Assembly (NCBI GenBank): GCA_028287285.1
Contig: JAQBPY010000226.1
Location: 1-55,699 of the forward strand
DNA: 55,699 bases
DNA from: Gemmatimonadota bacterium
GTDB lineage: Bacteria > Gemmatimonadota > Gemmatimonadetes > Gemmatimonadales > Gemmatimonadaceae
Direction: 5' to 3'
The translations under genes and the position numbers were made by a program. This document shows, one piece after another, positions 1 to 8,376 of this stretch (position 1 is its first letter; each line of letters opens with the position of its first letter). Under the pieces are notes generated by a model. The model was not told where the DNA came from. It saw only the letters and a list, made by a program, of their open reading frames with translations, and did not search any database.

Positions 1-118
1 GGAGTAATCGGCGTATATCAGCAGGATCAACCGTCGATGCTGCCTCGGGCCCACGTTGGTCCACGATCACGCACGACAAGGATGTGCAAACACTAGACAC
101 TTGACACCAGCCCAGTCA

Positions 119-237
119 TATCAACGCGCCAGTTCTGCTGCGGGACCCAATATGGAGAATCACTCGCCCTTGCGCGACAGCGGATCGCGCGCGAGCCAGA
201 TGACGGGCGAACCCGTCTGCAGCAACGGTCGTTAGGC
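119..237. repeat. attC-like imperfect palindrome (site 1)
   Basis: The right end is a perfect integron core GTTAGGC at 231-237. The preceding stretch (GTCTGCAGCAACGG, 215-228) is partly complementary to 130-140 (CCAGTTCTGCTGCGG region). The left core reads TATCAAC, which fits the RYYYAAC consensus poorly. The length of about 119 bp is within the range known for attC sites. With sites 2 and 3 it suggests a cassette array. Judged by eye only. Confidence 0.35.
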
Positions 238-490
238 AGCCCCGCCGTGACAGGCTGCTCCCGTATGGCGCGGTGCAACCCGTTTACGTGCCTCAGCCGC
301 GGTGCAGGCAGTACCGGGCGCAGGCGCGTGGCGCACCACCGAACGACTTGGGCGAGATGACCATGGGCGGCCGGGCAAGAGATGCCCGCCACACACGGCT
401 CGTCGCGCTTTGCGCCGGTGGGCCGATGCGACTGCCACACGGCCCCGTCCCACCCACGTCAAAATGCTCGTGGTTCAGATCCGGATGACT
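238..490. other. interval between attC-like sites 1 and 2, no convincing gene
   Basis: About 250 bp lies between the first two attC-like palindromes. Open frames exist on both strands (60-75 codons), but their composition is Arg/Ala/Pro-rich as expected of random high-GC frames, and none has a clear ribosome site. If the array is real this would be a small cassette with an unrecognised or no coding sequence. Confidence 0.3.
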
Positions 491-582
491 GACTAACGCT
501 CCAGCTCACCTGCAGGGCATCAATAAATAGCGCGCGCAGCGCGCTTCCGCAGCGCCCTGACTGGTGCAGCGTATCGTTAGGC
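491..582. repeat. attC-like imperfect palindrome (site 2)
   Basis: The site begins GACTAAC (491-497) and ends with the perfect core GTTAGGC (576-582). The inner arms pair imperfectly: CGCT with AGCG and CAGGGC (513-518) with GCCCTG (554-559). The internal part is GC-rich with a CGCGCGCAGCGCG hairpin. At 92 bp it has a normal attC length. Which strand is the attC orientation is ambiguous, since the reverse strand reads GCCTAAC...GTTAGTC. Confidence 0.45.
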
Positions 583-683
583 CTCTGGCGGTAGGCAGCC
601 AACGGTTCAAGGTCGGCGAATATGGCACGCTGATGGAGGGTCAGAGAAACCACCGTGGGGAGCAGCGAACTAGCGCCATAAGA

Positions 684-1142
684 CTAGAAGAAGTTTTCAG
701 GCCAAAGGAGCTCCGGAAGGTATTCGCGGACCAAAGCGGCTTCAGTTTGATAGCCCCGCGCTTCCAGCTCTCGAAGGAACACTGGCCAAGGAGGAATGTT
801 GCTTCGATAGACATTCAACGCAGAAGTTGACATTCCGCCGCTGGCGGATTTCGAAAGCCCGCCGTATTGTGATCGCGACAGACCGCCATATTGCGCTCGC
901 GACAGACCGCCGTATTGGGATTTAGACAATCCGCCATACTGCGAAGTGGACAGTCCTCCATACTGTGACGTGGACATGCCACCGTATTCGGACGTCGACA
1001 TGCCGCCGTATTGCGATGTGGACATACCACCGTACTGTGACGTTGACAAACCGCCATATTGAGAGGTCGAGAGCCCCCCTCCTTTGGCGGTGCTCAAATT
1101 GCGCGGCCACGTTCTCAACTGCGGAATATCTGGTCTGGACAC
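684..1142 (-). CDS. octapeptide-repeat protein (GGLST-repeat family), unknown function
   Basis: A 152-residue protein. The start is a GTG at 1142 because an excellent AGGAGG lies 6 nt upstream (1149-1154); the frame opens further but the extension has no support. Residues about 16-103 are eleven tandem octapeptides of consensus [LM]-S-T/K/R-S-Q-Y-G-G. The C-terminal 40 residues are a non-repetitive tail with NIPPWPVFLRELEARGY followed by ALVREYL. From memory, a repeat-plus-tail arrangement of this type (GGLYTGP-like repeats followed by an IPPW-containing tail) recurs in bacteria without known function. The gene starts only about 25 bp inside an attC-like boundary (GTTAGGC, reverse strand 1173-1167), as cassette genes do. 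No signal peptide or catalytic motif is visible. Confidence 0.75.
   Translation of the reverse strand: MSRPDIPQLRTWPRNLSTAKGGGLSTSQYGGLSTSQYGGMSTSQYGGMSTSEYGGMSTSQYGGLSTSQYGGLSKSQYGGLSRAQYGGLSRSQYGGLSKSASGGMSTSALNVYRSNIPPWPVFLRELEARGYQTEAALVREYLPELLWPENFF
834..1097 (-). repeat. 24-bp tandem repeat, 11 units, coding
   Basis: Eleven in-frame 24-bp units encode the octapeptide [LM]STSQYGG. The middle units are almost identical at protein level but differ at third positions, so the array is not a very recent expansion. The outermost units (LSTAKGGG at the N side, LSKSASGG at the C side) are degenerate. Copy number is likely to vary between strains. Confidence 0.85.
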
Positions 1143-1166
1143 AAACGTCCTCCTAGGTTGATTGAG

Positions 1167-1217
1167 GCCTAACGCCGATTCTCCTGCATAGCGAAAGTTG
1201 ATAATTACGGCGTTATT
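1167..1217. repeat. attC-like palindrome (site 3)
   Basis: GCCTAACGCCG at 1167-1177 is followed about 30 bp later by CGGCGTTATTC (1208-1218), giving a perfect TAACGCCG/CGGCGTTA 8-bp pairing. Read on the reverse strand the site ends in a perfect GTTAGGC core, directly followed by the 5' end of the repeat-protein gene. At about 51 bp it resembles short attC sites. Confidence 0.45.
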
Positions 1218-1520
1218 CGCAGGATAACAACACGACCCACCGTGAAATCCCTGCGGAGTCCGCAGGAAATGATGCATTCTGGCAGACTTACGGATCACAC
1301 GACCGACCTGGAACTGCAGCAGGAATCGCCAGCATGCGCGCCTGATGTTGCCCCTCGATCACGAGCGCTGCTTCGCATCCTGCCCGGTAACGGCCGCGTG
1401 CCGCACGAACACAACCCACTGCATCGATTCGGCCCTCATGCTGGTCGCTCCAACACCACATTCAGCTGCGGCCCTGGCGCCACCCACCGCTTGCGCCTCG
1501 CAGCGAGACGTCATAGCGTA
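1218..1520. other. intergenic region, no gene seen
   Basis: About 300 bp lies between the last attC-like palindrome and the GntR operator. Small open frames on both strands have random-looking composition. Nothing specific is recognised. Confidence 0.4.
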
Positions 1521-1539
1521 GTACAGACACTGCAACACC
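1521..1539. promoter_or_regulatory. putative GntR operator upstream of its own gene
   Basis: The 17-mer ACAGACACTGCAACACC (1523-1539) is repeated at 3834-3850 with one mismatch, there as part of a perfect inverted repeat (GTGTTGCA / TGCAACAC). It ends 9 bp before the ATG of the GntR-family regulator. The simplest reading is autoregulation plus control of the second ABC unit by the same protein. Confidence 0.55.
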
Positions 1540-1548
1540 GCGCATTTG

Positions 1549-1947
1549 ATGCTTGTCACCCTGGACCCTCGAGACGAGCGTCCCCTGTACCTCCAGATCG
1601 TCGATCAGGTGCGCCGCGCGCTCCTCGTCGGCACGCTCCGGGCCGGCGACCCCCTGCCATCGGTCCGTGACCTCGCCGGCGAGCTGGTGGTGAATCCGCG
1701 CACTGTGTCTCAAGCCTACCAGGAGCTGGAGGCCGAGGGCGCGATCTACGTCAAGCGGGGACAGGGGACCTTTGTGGCAACCACCATTCACCCGCACCGC
1801 CGCGAACGGCGCGCCCTCGTCCGCGGCGTGGCCGAGCGCGCGGTGGTCGAGGCGCGGCGCAGCGGACTCGCGGTCCAGGAGCTGATCTCGATGATCCGCG
1901 AAGTGGCGGCCGAAGTGGAGGAGGAGAAAGAGGGAAGAGCCTCGTGA
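1549..1947 (+). CDS. GntR-family regulator, YtrA type
   Basis: A 132-residue DNA-binding regulator. Residues about 8-75 form the GntR winged helix (PLYLQIVDQVRRALLVG, LPSVRDLAGELVVNPRTV, then the wing KRGQGTFVA). The C-terminal part is short and helical (VQELISMIREVAAEVEEEKE), as in the YtrA subfamily, rather than a ligand-binding FCD or UTRA domain. YtrA members typically sit in front of ABC transporter operons and respond to envelope stress or antibiotics. Its stop overlaps the GTG start of the ATPase gene (GTGA), so the two are translationally coupled. The ATG at 1549 is preferred over the in-frame TTG just before it. A probable operator lies immediately upstream. Confidence 0.88.
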   Translation: MLVTLDPRDERPLYLQIVDQVRRALLVGTLRAGDPLPSVRDLAGELVVNPRTVSQAYQELEAEGAIYVKRGQGTFVATTIHPHRRERRALVRGVAERAVVEARRSGLAVQELISMIREVAAEVEEEKEGRAS

Positions 1948-2849
1948 TCCATACCCACCTGTACGCGGTGGCCACCCACGGGCTGTCCAGGCAATACGGC
2001 AGCAAGGTTGCCCTCGATCAGGTGGAGCTGCGCGTGCCCAACGGAGCGGTGTACGTCCTCGTCGGGGTCAACGGCGCCGGCAAGAGCACCTTGTTCAAGC
2101 TCCTCATGAACCTGGAGCGCCCGAATGCCGGAACCGCGGCAGTCTTCGGGCTGGATACCGCGCGCCAAGGGCCCGAGGTGCGGGCGCAGGTGGGCTACGT
2201 GCCCGAGCGCCAGGATGCGCCGTACCGCTCGATGACGTGCGCCCGCCTGCTCCGGCACGTGTCCGCCTTCTATCCGGACTGGGATCATGCCTACGCCGAC
2301 CACCTCGCTCGCGCCCTCGGTGTCCACCTCGAGCGGCGGGTCGGAGGGCTGTCGAAAGGTGAGACGCGACGCCTCCAGCTCGTGCTGGCGCTCGGGTACC
2401 GCCCACCGCTCCTTCTGCTCGACGAGCCGACGGATGGCCTCGACCCGGTGGTCCGGAGGCGCGCACTGGCGCTGCTGGCGGAGCATCTGGCCGATGCGCC
2501 GACCACCGTGCTAATCTCGACGCATCACATCCACGAGCTGGAAAGCCTCGCGGACCACGTCGGCGTGCTGCGGGACGGATGCCTGGTGGCGCAGATGTCG
2601 CGCGAGGAGCTGCAGCGCACGGTGCGGAGTTACCACTTGGAAGTGCCTGCCGGGTGGGAGGCGCCTCGGGAGCTTCAGGCAACCGGGTTGCGGCGCTCCA
2701 GCGCGGGGCGCGATCTCCGATGCACGTTCGTGGGTGAGGAGCAGGAGGTGAGCCGGCGTCTGATTGCGGCCGGCGCCAGCGTGCGCAAGGTGAGCACCAT
2801 GGCGCTCGAGGACGCTGCGCTCGCCTTCCTTCCCGAGGACCCGTCGTGA
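1944..2849 (+). CDS. ABC transporter ATP-binding protein (regulator-linked)
   Basis: A 301-residue ATPase subunit. Walker A is GVNGAGKST near residue 35, the signature is LSKGETRR, Walker B is PLLLLDEPTDGLD, and the H-loop is STHHIHELE. The sequence matches the CcmA/YtrB-like branch of drug and envelope-stress exporters. The start is a GTG overlapping the regulator stop codon. It overlaps the downstream permease start by 4 bp, so regulator, ATPase and permease form one transcript. The last 70 residues are a variable C-terminal extension. The substrate cannot be read from sequence. Confidence 0.88.
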   Translation: MIHTHLYAVATHGLSRQYGSKVALDQVELRVPNGAVYVLVGVNGAGKSTLFKLLMNLERPNAGTAAVFGLDTARQGPEVRAQVGYVPERQDAPYRSMTCARLLRHVSAFYPDWDHAYADHLARALGVHLERRVGGLSKGETRRLQLVLALGYRPPLLLLDEPTDGLDPVVRRRALALLAEHLADAPTTVLISTHHIHELESLADHVGVLRDGCLVAQMSREELQRTVRSYHLEVPAGWEAPRELQATGLRRSSAGRDLRCTFVGEEQEVSRRLIAAGASVRKVSTMALEDAALAFLPEDPS

Positions 2850-3778
2850 TGACGGAACCCACCTTCCAGGCCACCGGCCTACGAGTGCGAGGGGCGCGCC
2901 CGAAGCTTCCGCGCATGCGGGCGGTGCTGCTGGAACAGGTCCGCGTAACGGGACTCGCACTGCGTGGCGCGGCGCTGATGGCGACCGCGCTCGTCGCACT
3001 GGTCACGCTCTTCGCCGTGAGCCAGGTCCTGAGCCGGGGTGCGGACCTCACCCTCAATGCCTGGCCCACTCAGCTCCCCGGTCTTCTGGGTGCGCTGCTG
3101 CCCATCGCCGTATGGGCCCGTGATCAGTACTTCGGACCGGCCTTCCTCTGGACGCTCCCCCTGGACCGCCGCCGGCACGCCTTAGCCAAGGTGCTCGCGG
3201 GGTGGGTGTGGCTGATGGTCGCAGTGGCGCTCTTCGCGCTCTGGCTGCTGGCTGTCACCGCCGCTTCCGGCGGGCGCGCGCTCCCCCCGGAGGCGCTGCT
3301 CGTCCTCGGCTCCCAGCCTGCTGGAGGCAGCCCTGTCGACCCGGGTGCGCTGCGGACCGTGAGCTGGGCCCCCGGTCTGATGATCTGGGCCCTTCCCTTC
3401 ACCGCAGCCACCGCTCCGTACCTGCTCGGCAGCGCCCTCGTGCTGGGAGTCCGCCGTCCGCTCCGCTGGGTGATCGGCGCCGTGCTGGCCTACACGCTCG
3501 CGTCCATCGCCAGTGAGGCCACCGGTGCGCTTGACTGGGCACCGGGCCGCCTGCTGCGGCTGCTGGTGGAAAGCCGCTACGGACTCGACGCGCTGCTCAC
3601 GGGGCGCATCGAATTGCTCAGCGACCCGGTCACATTGACGACCGGAAAGAGCGTCATCATCTGGTGGAGCGTGCCGGACCTCGCCGACTGGCGCACCGCC
3701 ACCGTGCTCTGGACCGGTGCCGGCGGGCTCGCGCTCTGGGCCGCGGTTTCCCGACACCGCGAGCGACGGCGCGCCTGA
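2846..3778 (+). CDS. ABC transporter permease, partner of the upstream ATPase
   Basis: A 310-residue integral membrane protein with about six hydrophobic segments (for example LRGAALMATALVALVTLFAV near the N terminus, WVWLMVAVALFALWLLAV in the middle, and VLWTGAGGLALWAAV close to the C terminus). It has no recognisable soluble domain. The GTG start overlaps the ATPase stop (GTGA), with an alternative ATG three bases later. Gene order GntR-ATPase-permease is the classical YtrABC arrangement. The substrate is unknown. It is followed by a 93-bp gap containing the second operator copy. Confidence 0.78.
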   Translation: MMTEPTFQATGLRVRGARPKLPRMRAVLLEQVRVTGLALRGAALMATALVALVTLFAVSQVLSRGADLTLNAWPTQLPGLLGALLPIAVWARDQYFGPAFLWTLPLDRRRHALAKVLAGWVWLMVAVALFALWLLAVTAASGGRALPPEALLVLGSQPAGGSPVDPGALRTVSWAPGLMIWALPFTAATAPYLLGSALVLGVRRPLRWVIGAVLAYTLASIASEATGALDWAPGRLLRLLVESRYGLDALLTGRIELLSDPVTLTTGKSVIIWWSVPDLADWRTATVLWTGAGGLALWAAVSRHRERRRA

Positions 3779-3826
3779 ACGCGCCACTGCACTGAAACCG
3801 CTCGTCCGGTGCGCCCGTATGATGTA

Positions 3827-3849
3827 GTGTTGCACATACACTGCAACAC
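3827..3849. promoter_or_regulatory. perfect inverted-repeat operator before second ABC unit
   Basis: GTGTTGCA (3827-3834) and TGCAACAC (3842-3849) are perfect reverse complements separated by 7 bp. The right arm with its flank repeats the element in front of the GntR gene. It ends 22 bp before the ATG of the next ATPase. The layout fits a repressor site covering the promoter. Confidence 0.65.
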
Positions 3850-3871
3850 CACCCCTGCCGGTCACTGCGCC

Positions 3872-4768
3872 ATGGAACTCCGGATCGAGCACCTCGCGAA
3901 GACGTACCCCAACGGGGTGCGCGCCCTGCACGATGTCACGCTGACCATCCCGAGCGGCATGTTCGGGCTCCTGGGCCCGAACGGCGCGGGGAAATCGAGC
4001 CTCATGCGCACGATCGCCACGCTGCAGGAGCCCGACACGGGCTCCATCATGCTTGGCGACATCGATGTCCTGCGCCAGAAGGACCGTGTGCGCCGCACCC
4101 TCGGCTACCTCCCGCAGGAGTTCGGCGTCTACCCGTCCGTCAGCGCGGAGCGACTCCTCGACCATTTTGCCATCCTCGAAGGGTTCACGCAGCGCGCGGC
4201 GCGGCAACGCGTCGTGGAAGGGCTGCTGCGGCAAACCAACCTGTGGGACGTGCGGAAGCAGCGGTTGGGCGGCTACTCCGGTGGCATGCGCCAGCGCTTC
4301 GGCATCGCCGTCGCGCTCCTTGGCGACCCATCACTCATCATCGTCGACGAGCCCACCGCCGGTCTCGATCCCGCCGAGCGTGTGCGCTTCCTGAACCTGC
4401 TCAGCGAGATCGGCGAGAACAGCGTCGTCATCCTCTCCACGCACATCGTTGAGGACGTCGCGGACCTGTGCCCGCGCATGGCAATCATCGACCGCGGCGA
4501 AATCCTCCTCGAGGCTGAGCCGCAAGTCGCGATGGCCGCGCTGCAAGGCCACGTGTGGAAACGCATCGTCGCGAAGCAGGAGCTGCCACAGATCGAGCGC
4601 AACTATCGCCTGATCTGCACGAAGCTCCAGGCCGGCCGCACACTGGTGCACGTGTACGCCGAGACGCGACCGGGGCCGGAGTTCGAGCCGGTCGAGGCGG
4701 ACCTGGAGGACGTCTACTTCAGCGTGATGGCCGGCCATCACGGGGCGCGCGCCGCGCGGGACGCATGA
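3872..4768 (+). CDS. ABC transporter ATP-binding protein (partner of permease-peptidase fusion)
   Basis: A 298-residue ATPase: Walker A GPNGAGKSS near residue 36, Q-loop YLPQEFGV, signature YSGGMRQRFGIA, Walker B LIIVDEPTAGLD, and H-loop STHIVEDV. The ATG at 3872 is chosen because the longer open frame would run through the operator palindrome. The stop overlaps the ATG of the permease-peptidase gene by 2 bp (ATGA). Similar ATPase plus giant permease-M1 peptidase pairs occur in Bacteroidota, Acidobacteriota and Gemmatimonadota. The transported substrate is not known. Confidence 0.88.
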   Translation: MELRIEHLAKTYPNGVRALHDVTLTIPSGMFGLLGPNGAGKSSLMRTIATLQEPDTGSIMLGDIDVLRQKDRVRRTLGYLPQEFGVYPSVSAERLLDHFAILEGFTQRAARQRVVEGLLRQTNLWDVRKQRLGGYSGGMRQRFGIAVALLGDPSLIIVDEPTAGLDPAERVRFLNLLSEIGENSVVILSTHIVEDVADLCPRMAIIDRGEILLEAEPQVAMAALQGHVWKRIVAKQELPQIERNYRLICTKLQAGRTLVHVYAETRPGPEFEPVEADLEDVYFSVMAGHHGARAARDA

Positions 4769-7700
4769 TGACGCTCAGCGAAGTGTTCCGTTTCGAGGTC
4801 GGGTACCGGCTGCGCCAACCGTCCACGTGGATCTACGCCGCGGTGCTGTTCGGCGTCCCGTTCCTGATGATGCACGCCATCAACGGCAGTCGCCAATACA
4901 TGAATGCGCCTTTGATGGTGATGAACGTGTCGGGCGTCCTTGGCGGCATCGGCATGCTCGTGAGCGCCGGCCTGTTCGGCGACGCGGCCGCGCGCGACGT
5001 GCAGTCACGGATGTACGCCCTCTTCTATACATCGCCGGTTCGTGAGTCGGACTACATCGTCGGACGATTCCTTGGCGCCGCCGCGGTGAATGCCGTCCTG
5101 CTGCTCGGCGTTCCGCTCGGCCTGCTGCTGGCGTCCGTGATGCCGTACATGGAACAGGGGAAGTTCGGCCCCGTGCAGATCGCCGCGTACGTACAGGCGT
5201 ATGCCCTGATGCTCCTCCCCAACCTCGTGCTGATCGGCGTCTGCATGTTCACCGCTGCCGCGCTGGCGCGGCGTGCGCTCGCGACCTACGTGGGCGGGAT
5301 CGTGTTGTATGTCCTCGCCACTCTCGCCAAGGACCTCACCGACGGATTCTCCAACCGCACGCTCGCGGCGCTCGCCGACCCGTTCGGTGGCGCCACGATC
5401 GCCGAGCTGACACGCTTCTGGACTCCGGTGGAGCGGAACGAGCTGCTGATCGGCTGGCCGGCGCTCATGCTGTGGAACCGTGCGCTCTGGCTCGCCGTTG
5501 CGTGCGGCGTGCTCGCGGTGCTCGTCGCGCGGTTCCGCTTCGTGCAGCCGACTGTCGCGCGGCGCAAATGGTGGCGCCGCGCGGTGGTCGACACCGCGCC
5601 AGCGCGTATCGAGCCGATCATCACATCGCACGCAGGCGTCGCCGAGCGTTCATTCTCGCTTGCTGCGCGTGCGCGGCAGACGCTGGCCGTCGCTGCGCGC
5701 GCCTGGCGCGAGATCGCAGCAACGCGCGCGTTCCTCGTGATCCTTGCCGGCGCGCTCATCTTCGTCTTCGCCTTCGGCTGGGATGTGGGCGCGCAGGTAT
5801 TCGGCACGTCCGCCTGGCCGGTTACGCATCTCATTGCCGGCACTGTGCTGAGCACTGCGCTTGCGCCGGTGATGGCCGTGCTCATCGCCATCTTCGCCGG
5901 AGAGCTCGTGTGGCGCGAGCGCGAGGTCGGCATGGGGGACATCGCAGACGTCGCGCCCGTGCCCAACAGCGTGGCACTCCTCGGCCGCTTCCTCGCGCTG
6001 GTCGCAATGCTCGTCGTGCTCCAGTTGGTGCTCATGGGCGCGGGCATACTGCTGCAGACACTCCGCGGCTATTACCGCTACGAGCCGCTGGTATACCTCG
6101 AGCTCCTCTTCGGGGTCAAGCTCGTGGACTACGTGCTCCTCGCCGCGCTCGCAATGGCGGTGCACGTGATCGTGAACAACAAGTATGTCGGCCACCTCGT
6201 GGTCGTCCTGTACTTCGCGTCGACAATGGTCTCCGGGCTGATCGGTCTCCAGGACCGGATGCTGATTTACGGCTCGGATCCGGGGTGGGTGTGGTCGGAC
6301 CTGACCGGCCTGGCGCCGTTCCTCGCCGGGATCGTCTGGTTCAAGCTGTACTGGGCGGCGTGGGCGTTCCTGCTCGCGGTGCTCGCGAGCCTCTTCTGGG
6401 TACGAGGACGCGAGCGGGGCGCGAGCCGGCGTTTGGCGCTTGCGCGCCAGCGTCTTCGCGGCCCCGCGTTGCGCGCCGCAGCACTGGCCGTGACGCTGGT
6501 AGTGTCGCTGGGTGGCTTCGTGTTTTACAACACGCACGTGCTCAATGCGTACGACTCGCCGGGTGAGGACGCGGGGCGCCGCGCGGAGTACGAGCGACGA
6601 TACAAGCGCTACGAGAACGCACCGCAGCCGAGCCTCGCGGGCGCGCGGCTGCATGTCGAGCTCCACCCGCAGGAGAGCGCTGCCGAGATCCGCGGGGCAT
6701 TTGTGCTGGTCAACAGAACCGTACACCAGATACGGTCGCTCCACGTGCTCCTGAACCCGGAGGTCGAGACGCGCACGGTGGGCTTCGACCGTGCGGCGCG
6801 GGTCGTGGTCGACGACAGCGTGCGTCGGTACCGGGTCTATGCGCTCGAGCGTGCGCTCGCACCGGGAGATTCGCTCGCAATGAACTTCGAGGTGGCGTTT
6901 CGTCCGCGCGGTTTCCGCAACGATGACGCTCCCACGGCGGTGACGTCGAACGGCACCTACTTCGAAGGCACGTGGCTCCCCACGATCGGCTACAAGGCCG
7001 GGCGCGAGATCGTGGACACCAAGATCCGGCTGAAGCACGGGCTTGCGCCGCGCGTGCAGCGGCCGAGTGCCGGAGATGTGGAGACGCGGGAGGCGGGTGG
7101 CCGCACCGTCGAGCTCGTGGACGTCGAGACCGTGATCGCGACGGACCCGGAGGAGATTGCGGTCACACCAGGCTCACTCGTGCGCGAGTGGCGCGAGAAC
7201 GGGCGGCGCTACTTCCACTATCGCACCGACGTCCCGATCCGATTCTCCGGCACCATCCTCTCCGCGAAGTACGCGGTGAAAGAGGACACGTGGAATGGAG
7301 TTCCGGTCCGACTCTTCCATCATCCAGCGCACGACATCAACGCCGGCCGGATGCTCAGGAGCATGAAGGCGTCGCTTGGATATTACTCGGAGCAGTTCGG
7401 ACCGTATCAGTTCCGCGATCTCCGCGTCGTGGAGTTCCCGCGATTCCACTCGGTGAATGCGCGCGCGCATCCGGGCACGATCATCTTCTCCGAAGGAGGC
7501 GCATTTCTCACGCGCGTCGACTCGGGAGAAGTGGATCGCCCGTTCTTCGTCATCGCGCACGAGATCGCGCACCAGTGGTGGGGAGGGCAGGTGATCCCGG
7601 CCGCCGTCGCGGGAGCGGGAATGGTCTCCGAGACGCTTGCGCAATACAGCGCGATGATGGTGCTGGAGAAGGAGTACGGCGTGAACATGGCGCGCGAGTT

Positions 7701-8376
7701 CTACGACTACAACATGAACATGTACCTGACCGGGAGAACCGTGTTCACGAATCGCGAGGCACCGCTCCTCGACGTGACAGGGCAAGCCTATGTCCACTAC
7801 AACAAGGGCGCCGTGGCGATGTACACGCTGCGCGAGCGCCTCGGCGCTGCCGCGGTAAACGGCGCGCTCCGGCGTTTCCGTGAGAAGTACGCGGGTCCGG
7901 ACGCACCACCGGCGACATCGCGCGCGCTGTACACGGAGCTGCAGTCGATCACGCCGGATTCGCTGCGGCCGTTGCTGTCCGACCTCTTCGAGCACATCAC
8001 GCTGTGGAACGTGCGCACCGACTCCGTGCGCGCGGAGCCGGACGGTGCGGGGGCGTGGCGTGTCACGATGCACGTCGATGCGTGGAAGGCGCGTGCGGAC
8101 AGCATCGGGCGGCAGACGCTCATCCCGATGGATGACCTCGTGGAGGTGGGCGTGTTCGCGAATCGCGCGGGGAATGCGGGTGGCCTGGGAGAGACCCTGT
8201 ACCTGAAGCAGCATCGCATCCGCAGCGGCAAGCAGACCATTGCGGTGGTCGTGCCGCGTCGGCCCACGCAGGCCGGTGTCGATCCGTATCGCAAGTTCAT
8301 CGAGCGCGAGCGCGGCGATAACATCGCGGCGGTCGGGAGTGATACGACGCGCCGGTCTGTCATCCCGCAGGAGTGA
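4765..8376 (+). CDS. ABC permease fused to M1-family metallopeptidase
   Basis: A 1203-residue protein. The first about 600 residues carry two successive sets of transmembrane helices typical of ABC-2 permeases (first near residues 20-270, second near 320-590). The last about 580 residues are a periplasmic M1 aminopeptidase-like region. The zinc motif HEIAHQWWGGQ lies at about residue 932, followed by the third ligand in SETLAQY. The GAMEN-type exopeptidase motif is not obvious. The ATG at 4765 overlaps the upstream ATPase stop; a second ATG follows directly. The fusion suggests that transport is coupled to processing or binding of a peptide at the cell surface (inference). The last codons (VIPQE) are encoded by the first copy of the 38-bp repeat, so the tail has been overwritten by that repeat. 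Confidence 0.88.
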   Translation: MMTLSEVFRFEVGYRLRQPSTWIYAAVLFGVPFLMMHAINGSRQYMNAPLMVMNVSGVLGGIGMLVSAGLFGDAAARDVQSRMYALFYTSPVRESDYIVGRFLGAAAVNAVLLLGVPLGLLLASVMPYMEQGKFGPVQIAAYVQAYALMLLPNLVLIGVCMFTAAALARRALATYVGGIVLYVLATLAKDLTDGFSNRTLAALADPFGGATIAELTRFWTPVERNELLIGWPALMLWNRALWLAVACGVLAVLVARFRFVQPTVARRKWWRRAVVDTAPARIEPIITSHAGVAERSFSLAARARQTLAVAARAWREIAATRAFLVILAGALIFVFAFGWDVGAQVFGTSAWPVTHLIAGTVLSTALAPVMAVLIAIFAGELVWREREVGMGDIADVAPVPNSVALLGRFLALVAMLVVLQLVLMGAGILLQTLRGYYRYEPLVYLELLFGVKLVDYVLLAALAMAVHVIVNNKYVGHLVVVLYFASTMVSGLIGLQDRMLIYGSDPGWVWSDLTGLAPFLAGIVWFKLYWAAWAFLLAVLASLFWVRGRERGASRRLALARQRLRGPALRAAALAVTLVVSLGGFVFYNTHVLNAYDSPGEDAGRRAEYERRYKRYENAPQPSLAGARLHVELHPQESAAEIRGAFVLVNRTVHQIRSLHVLLNPEVETRTVGFDRAARVVVDDSVRRYRVYALERALAPGDSLAMNFEVAFRPRGFRNDDAPTAVTSNGTYFEGTWLPTIGYKAGREIVDTKIRLKHGLAPRVQRPSAGDVETREAGGRTVELVDVETVIATDPEEIAVTPGSLVREWRENGRRYFHYRTDVPIRFSGTILSAKYAVKEDTWNGVPVRLFHHPAHDINAGRMLRSMKASLGYYSEQFGPYQFRDLRVVEFPRFHSVNARAHPGTIIFSEGGAFLTRVDSGEVDRPFFVIAHEIAHQWWGGQVIPAAVAGAGMVSETLAQYSAMMVLEKEYGVNMAREFYDYNMNMYLTGRTVFTNREAPLLDVTGQAYVHYNKGAVAMYTLRERLGAAAVNGALRRFREKYAGPDAPPATSRALYTELQSITPDSLRPLLSDLFEHITLWNVRTDSVRAEPDGAGAWRVTMHVDAWKARADSIGRQTLIPMDDLVEVGVFANRAGNAGGLGETLYLKQHRIRSGKQTIAVVVPRRPTQAGVDPYRKFIERERGDNIAAVGSDTTRRSVIPQE

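Noticed and set aside
3182..4234. 350-codon minus-strand frame across permease and second ATPase
   Set aside because: It spans two well-supported genes on the other strand and the operator between them; composition is typical of antisense high-GC frames.
5650..7038. Long minus-strand open frame opposite the permease-peptidase gene
   Set aside because: It is the His/Arg/Glu-rich antisense of a strongly supported coding region, with no motif of its own.
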